NCBI RefSeq assembly: GCF_002332255.1
Contig: NZ_NRGW01000001.1
Location: 2,728,001 to 2,792,000 of the forward strand
Source of the DNA: Halomonas sp. JB37
GTDB lineage: Bacteria; Pseudomonadota; Gammaproteobacteria; Pseudomonadales; Halomonadaceae
Length of the DNA stretch: 64,000 nucleotides
Direction of reading: 5' to 3'
A model generated the notes under the pieces. That model was not told where the DNA came from and did no database searches. It worked only from the letters and a program-made list of their open reading frames with translations. Shown here piece by piece: positions 61,869 through 64,000 of this stretch. A program made the position numbers and the translations under genes. How positions within the stretch are numbered: position 1 is the first letter of the stretch; each line of letters starts with the position of its first letter.

Positions 61869-63773
61869 TTAGGCGGTCAGCACGCTATTAAGACGCTTCA
61901 CGTAAGCGGCGGGGTCATCCAGATGTCCGCCTTCGGCAATAATCGCCTGATCTAGCAATATGTAGGAAAGCTGGGTGAACAGTTCGCCCTCAGCGCTTTC
62001 AAGGCGTGTCACTAACGCATGATCCGGATTAAGCTCAAGAATCGGCTTCACTTCAGGCAGCGGCTGTCCCGCAGCTTCCATAATACGGCGCATTTGATAG
62101 CCCATTTCATGCTCGGGCAACACGACGCACGCCGGCGAATCGGTCAGGCGGTGGGTCACTTTAACGTCTTGAACACCGTCACCCAACGCTTCTTTGACAC
62201 GCTTGACCAGATCTTCTTTGGCTTTAGCCGTTTCTTCCTGGGCTTTCTTTTCCTCTTCGTCCTCGACATCGCCAAGATCGAGTTCGCCTTTGGCCACATC
62301 GGCAAAGGTTTTGCCATCAAACTCGGTTAAATGACTCATCAGCCAATCATCGATACGGTCAGAAAGCAGCAGTACTTCGATACCTTTTTTACGAAAGATC
62401 TCCAAGTGCGGGCTATTTTTTGCCGCATTGAGGCTGTCAGCGACCACATAATAAATCTTCTGCTGACCTTCTTTCATGCGCTCAACGTAATCGACTAAGG
62501 CGTGTTCTTGGGCAGCAGTATCGGTATGCGTTGAGGCAAAACGCAGCAGGCTGGCAATTTTTTCACGATTGGCTGAATCTTCTCCAGGACCTTCTTTCAA
62601 CACGCTGCCGAAGGTATTCCAGAAGGTTTGATACTGCTCTTTGTCGTTGGCAAGTTTTTTCAACATGTCCAAGCCGCGCTTGGTGAGCGCTGCCTTGATC
62701 TTGTCGACCTTAGGATCTTGCTGGAGCAGCTCGCGAGATACGTTTAGCGACAGCTCGCGGGTGTCCAACACGCCTTTGACAAAGCGCAGGTATAGCGGCA
62801 GGAACTGTTCGGCATCATCCATAATAAAGACGCGCTGAACATAGAGCTTAACGCCGCGTGAACCATCACGATCGAACATATCGAACGGCGCACGGCCGGG
62901 CACATACAGCAGGCTAGTGTATTCAAGCTTGCCTTCAACCTTATTGTGACTCCAGGCCAGCGGATCAGAAAAATCGTGCGCCACGTGCTTATAGAACGCT
63001 TTGTACTCGTCCTCGGAAACATCACTCTTCGGACGCGCCCATAGCGCTGTCGCTTCGTTAACTGTTTCCCACGTCGTTACTTCACTACCTTCAATGCTGT
63101 TGCCTTCGTCATCTTTAGGCGTTTCGGTTTTCGGCATGCGGACCGGCACTTCGATATGATCCGAGTACTTACGCACTAAGCCTTGCAGGCGATAGTCGTC
63201 GGCGAACTCTTTTGCATCTTCTTTTAAGTGCAGAGTAATTTCGGTACCGTGCTGCGCGCGCTCGATATCGGCAACGGTAAACTCGCCCTCGCCTTTTGAA
63301 CGCCACTCAACGCCTTGAGCCGCATCGGTGCCTGCTTTACGGGTACGTACCGCAATTTCATCGGCAACAATAAAGCCTGAGTAGAACCCCACACCGAACT
63401 GGCCGATCAGCTTGGCATCTTTTTGCTGCTCGCCGGAAAGCTGCTTAAGAAACTCAGCAGTACCAGAGCGCGCAATCGTGCCCAGGTTGGCGATGACATC
63501 TTCGCGATTCATACCCACACCGTTATCGCGCAGGGTAATAGTATTGGCATCGCGGTCATGCTCAATTTCGATGCGCAGCTCACTGTCGCCTTCATACAGC
63601 GCATCGTTATCCAGCGCGGCATAGCGAAGCTTGTCGCAGGCATCTGCTGAATTCGAGATAAGCTCGCGCAAGAATATTTCGCGATTAGAATACAGGGAGT
63701 GAATCATCAGATTCAGGAGCTGCTTAACTTCCGTTTGAAAGCCAAGAGTTTCTTCATGGGTAGCAGTAGTCAT
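61869..63773 (-). CDS. htpG: Molecular chaperone HtpG (Hsp90)
   Basis: HtpG is the bacterial Hsp90 dimer that remodels client proteins with ATP, working with DnaK. The 634-residue product has the GHKL ATPase motifs: the catalytic Glu and Asn region [20 protein letters not shown], the ATP-binding [10 protein letters not shown] and the lid [14 protein letters not shown]. Middle and C-terminal dimerisation domains follow in normal order, with an acidic/Lys-rich segment ([14 protein letters not shown]). An AAGGGG site precedes the ATG. Upstream lie a leader hairpin and a sigma-32-type promoter. Confidence 0.98.
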   Translation of the reverse strand: MTTATHEETLGFQTEVKQLLNLMIHSLYSNREIFLRELISNSADACDKLRYAALDNDALYEGDSELRIEIEHDRDANTITLRDNGVGMNREDVIANLGTIARSGTAEFLKQLSGEQQKDAKLIGQFGVGFYSGFIVADEIAVRTRKAGTDAAQGVEWRSKGEGEFTVADIERAQHGTEITLHLKEDAKEFADDYRLQGLVRKYSDHIEVPVRMPKTETPKDDEGNSIEGSEVTTWETVNEATALWARPKSDVSEDEYKAFYKHVAHDFSDPLAWSHNKVEGKLEYTSLLYVPGRAPFDMFDRDGSRGVKLYVQRVFIMDDAEQFLPLYLRFVKGVLDTRELSLNVSRELLQQDPKVDKIKAALTKRGLDMLKKLANDKEQYQTFWNTFGSVLKEGPGEDSANREKIASLLRFASTHTDTAAQEHALVDYVERMKEGQQKIYYVVADSLNAAKNSPHLEIFRKKGIEVLLLSDRIDDWLMSHLTEFDGKTFADVAKGELDLGDVEDEEEKKAQEETAKAKEDLVKRVKEALGDGVQDVKVTHRLTDSPACVVLPEHEMGYQMRRIMEAAGQPLPEVKPILELNPDHALVTRLESAEGELFTQLSYILLDQAIIAEGGHLDDPAAYVKRLNSVLTA

Positions 63774-63825
63774 GCGCTTAGCCCCTTATTTATGGATCAC
63801 GTTTTAGGATCAGGTTGAGTCATGC

Positions 63826-63850
63826 GCCTCTGCGCCATGCGCCCAGAGGC
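63826..63850 (-). promoter_or_regulatory. Hairpin in the htpG leader
   Basis: On the minus strand GCCTCTG and CAGAGGC form a 7-bp stem enclosing GGCGCATGGCG, which can add two more G-C pairs. It lies between the predicted heat-shock promoter and the htpG ribosome-binding site, in the 5' untranslated region. Confidence 0.55.
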
Positions 63851-63871
63851 ATAATCTAGTTTCGTGAGCCT

Positions 63872-63900
63872 TATATGGTGTTAAGCAACGTTTTTTCAAG
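63872..63900 (-). promoter_or_regulatory. Sigma-32 (heat-shock) promoter of htpG
   Basis: On the minus strand CTTGAA (63900-63895) and CACCATATA (63880-63872) are separated by 14 bases. This matches the RpoH consensus CTTGAA-N13-17-CCCCATnTa with one substitution in the -10 region. It sits about 100 bases upstream of the htpG start. Confidence 0.75.
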
Positions 63901-63928
63901 CAGGTAGGTGATAACTAGCGGACAAGTA

Positions 63929-64000
63929 TTAAGACGGCGTCATATCGGGGTTGGTGTATTTCCAGGCACGATAGCCTTCTAAGCGCTGATCAATACGGTT
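63929..64000 (-). CDS. 3' end of an unidentified gene (partial)
   Basis: The minus strand from the window edge is open for 23 codons and ends at a TAA at 63931-63929. It reads NRIDQRLEGYRAWKYTNPDM then TPS. Codon use resembles neighbouring genes, so it is probably a real C-terminus. I do not recognise the family. It lies upstream of htpG on the same strand, and the predicted htpG promoter follows it. Confidence 0.5.
   Translation of the reverse strand, partial: NRIDQRLEGYRAWKYTNPDMTPS

Overview
This is a bacterial chromosome segment of moderate GC content with dense, housekeeping gene order and no sign of phage, IS elements, CRISPR, tRNA or rRNA. Protein sequences and gene order point to a gammaproteobacterium of the Oceanospirillales/Pseudomonadales side, most likely Halomonas-like (inference from general resemblance; no database was searched). 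Supporting traits are a GatCAB amidotransferase next to mreBCD, a bc1 complex beside rpsI/sspA, short-form HisG, an AlgW/DegS-type protease, and an order of blocks that closely follows what I recall of Pseudomonas aeruginosa.

Layout. 1-16332 (minus strand) is the dcw cell-wall/division cluster: rsmH, ftsL, ftsI, murE, murF, mraY, murD, ftsW, murG, murC, ddlB, ftsQ, ftsA and a truncated ftsZ. Overlapping start/stop codons are frequent. RNase P RNA (rnpB) lies directly upstream of rsmH, where mraZ would normally sit. From 16789 to 20910 come rsmI (minus) and divergent lpoA, yraN, diaA and dolP (plus). 20982-27340 (minus) holds sspB/sspA, petABC, rplM-rpsI and zapE. zapG (plus), a NIF3-family gene (minus) and a DegS/AlgW-like protease (plus) follow to 30236. 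30300-37105 (minus) carries hisD, hisG, murA, ibaG and mlaBCDEF. 37383-44594 (plus) carries kdsD, kdsC, lptCAB, rpoN, hpf, ptsN, rapZ and ptsO. pmbA (minus) and darP (plus) are divergent. tldD, yhdP, rng, maf and mreDCB (minus) run to 56524. gatCAB (plus) is followed by convergent sixA, gpsA and htpG (minus), and the last 72 bases hold the 3' end of an unidentified gene.

How the genes fit together. Most of the window builds and maintains the envelope: peptidoglycan precursor synthesis (murA, murC-G, mraY, ddlB), septation (ftsZ, A, Q, W, I, L, zapE, zapG), elongation (mreBCD), LPS (kdsD/kdsC for Kdo, lptABC for export), phospholipid asymmetry (mlaB-F, yhdP), and lipoprotein and stress factors (lpoA, dolP, degS-like). 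The rpoN-hpf-ptsN-rapZ-ptsO block adds sigma-54 and nitrogen-PTS regulation. The rest is translation, respiration and proteostasis.

No new biological system is evident. The items most worth a second look are regulatory: a near-consensus sigma-54 promoter in front of rpoN itself, a 13-bp tandem repeat immediately before the hpf ribosome-binding site, the rnpB-to-rsmH junction without mraZ, an AT-rich 312-base spacer splitting ftsQ from ftsA, a terminator-like hairpin upstream of gatC, and a sigma-32-type promoter with a leader hairpin in front of htpG.
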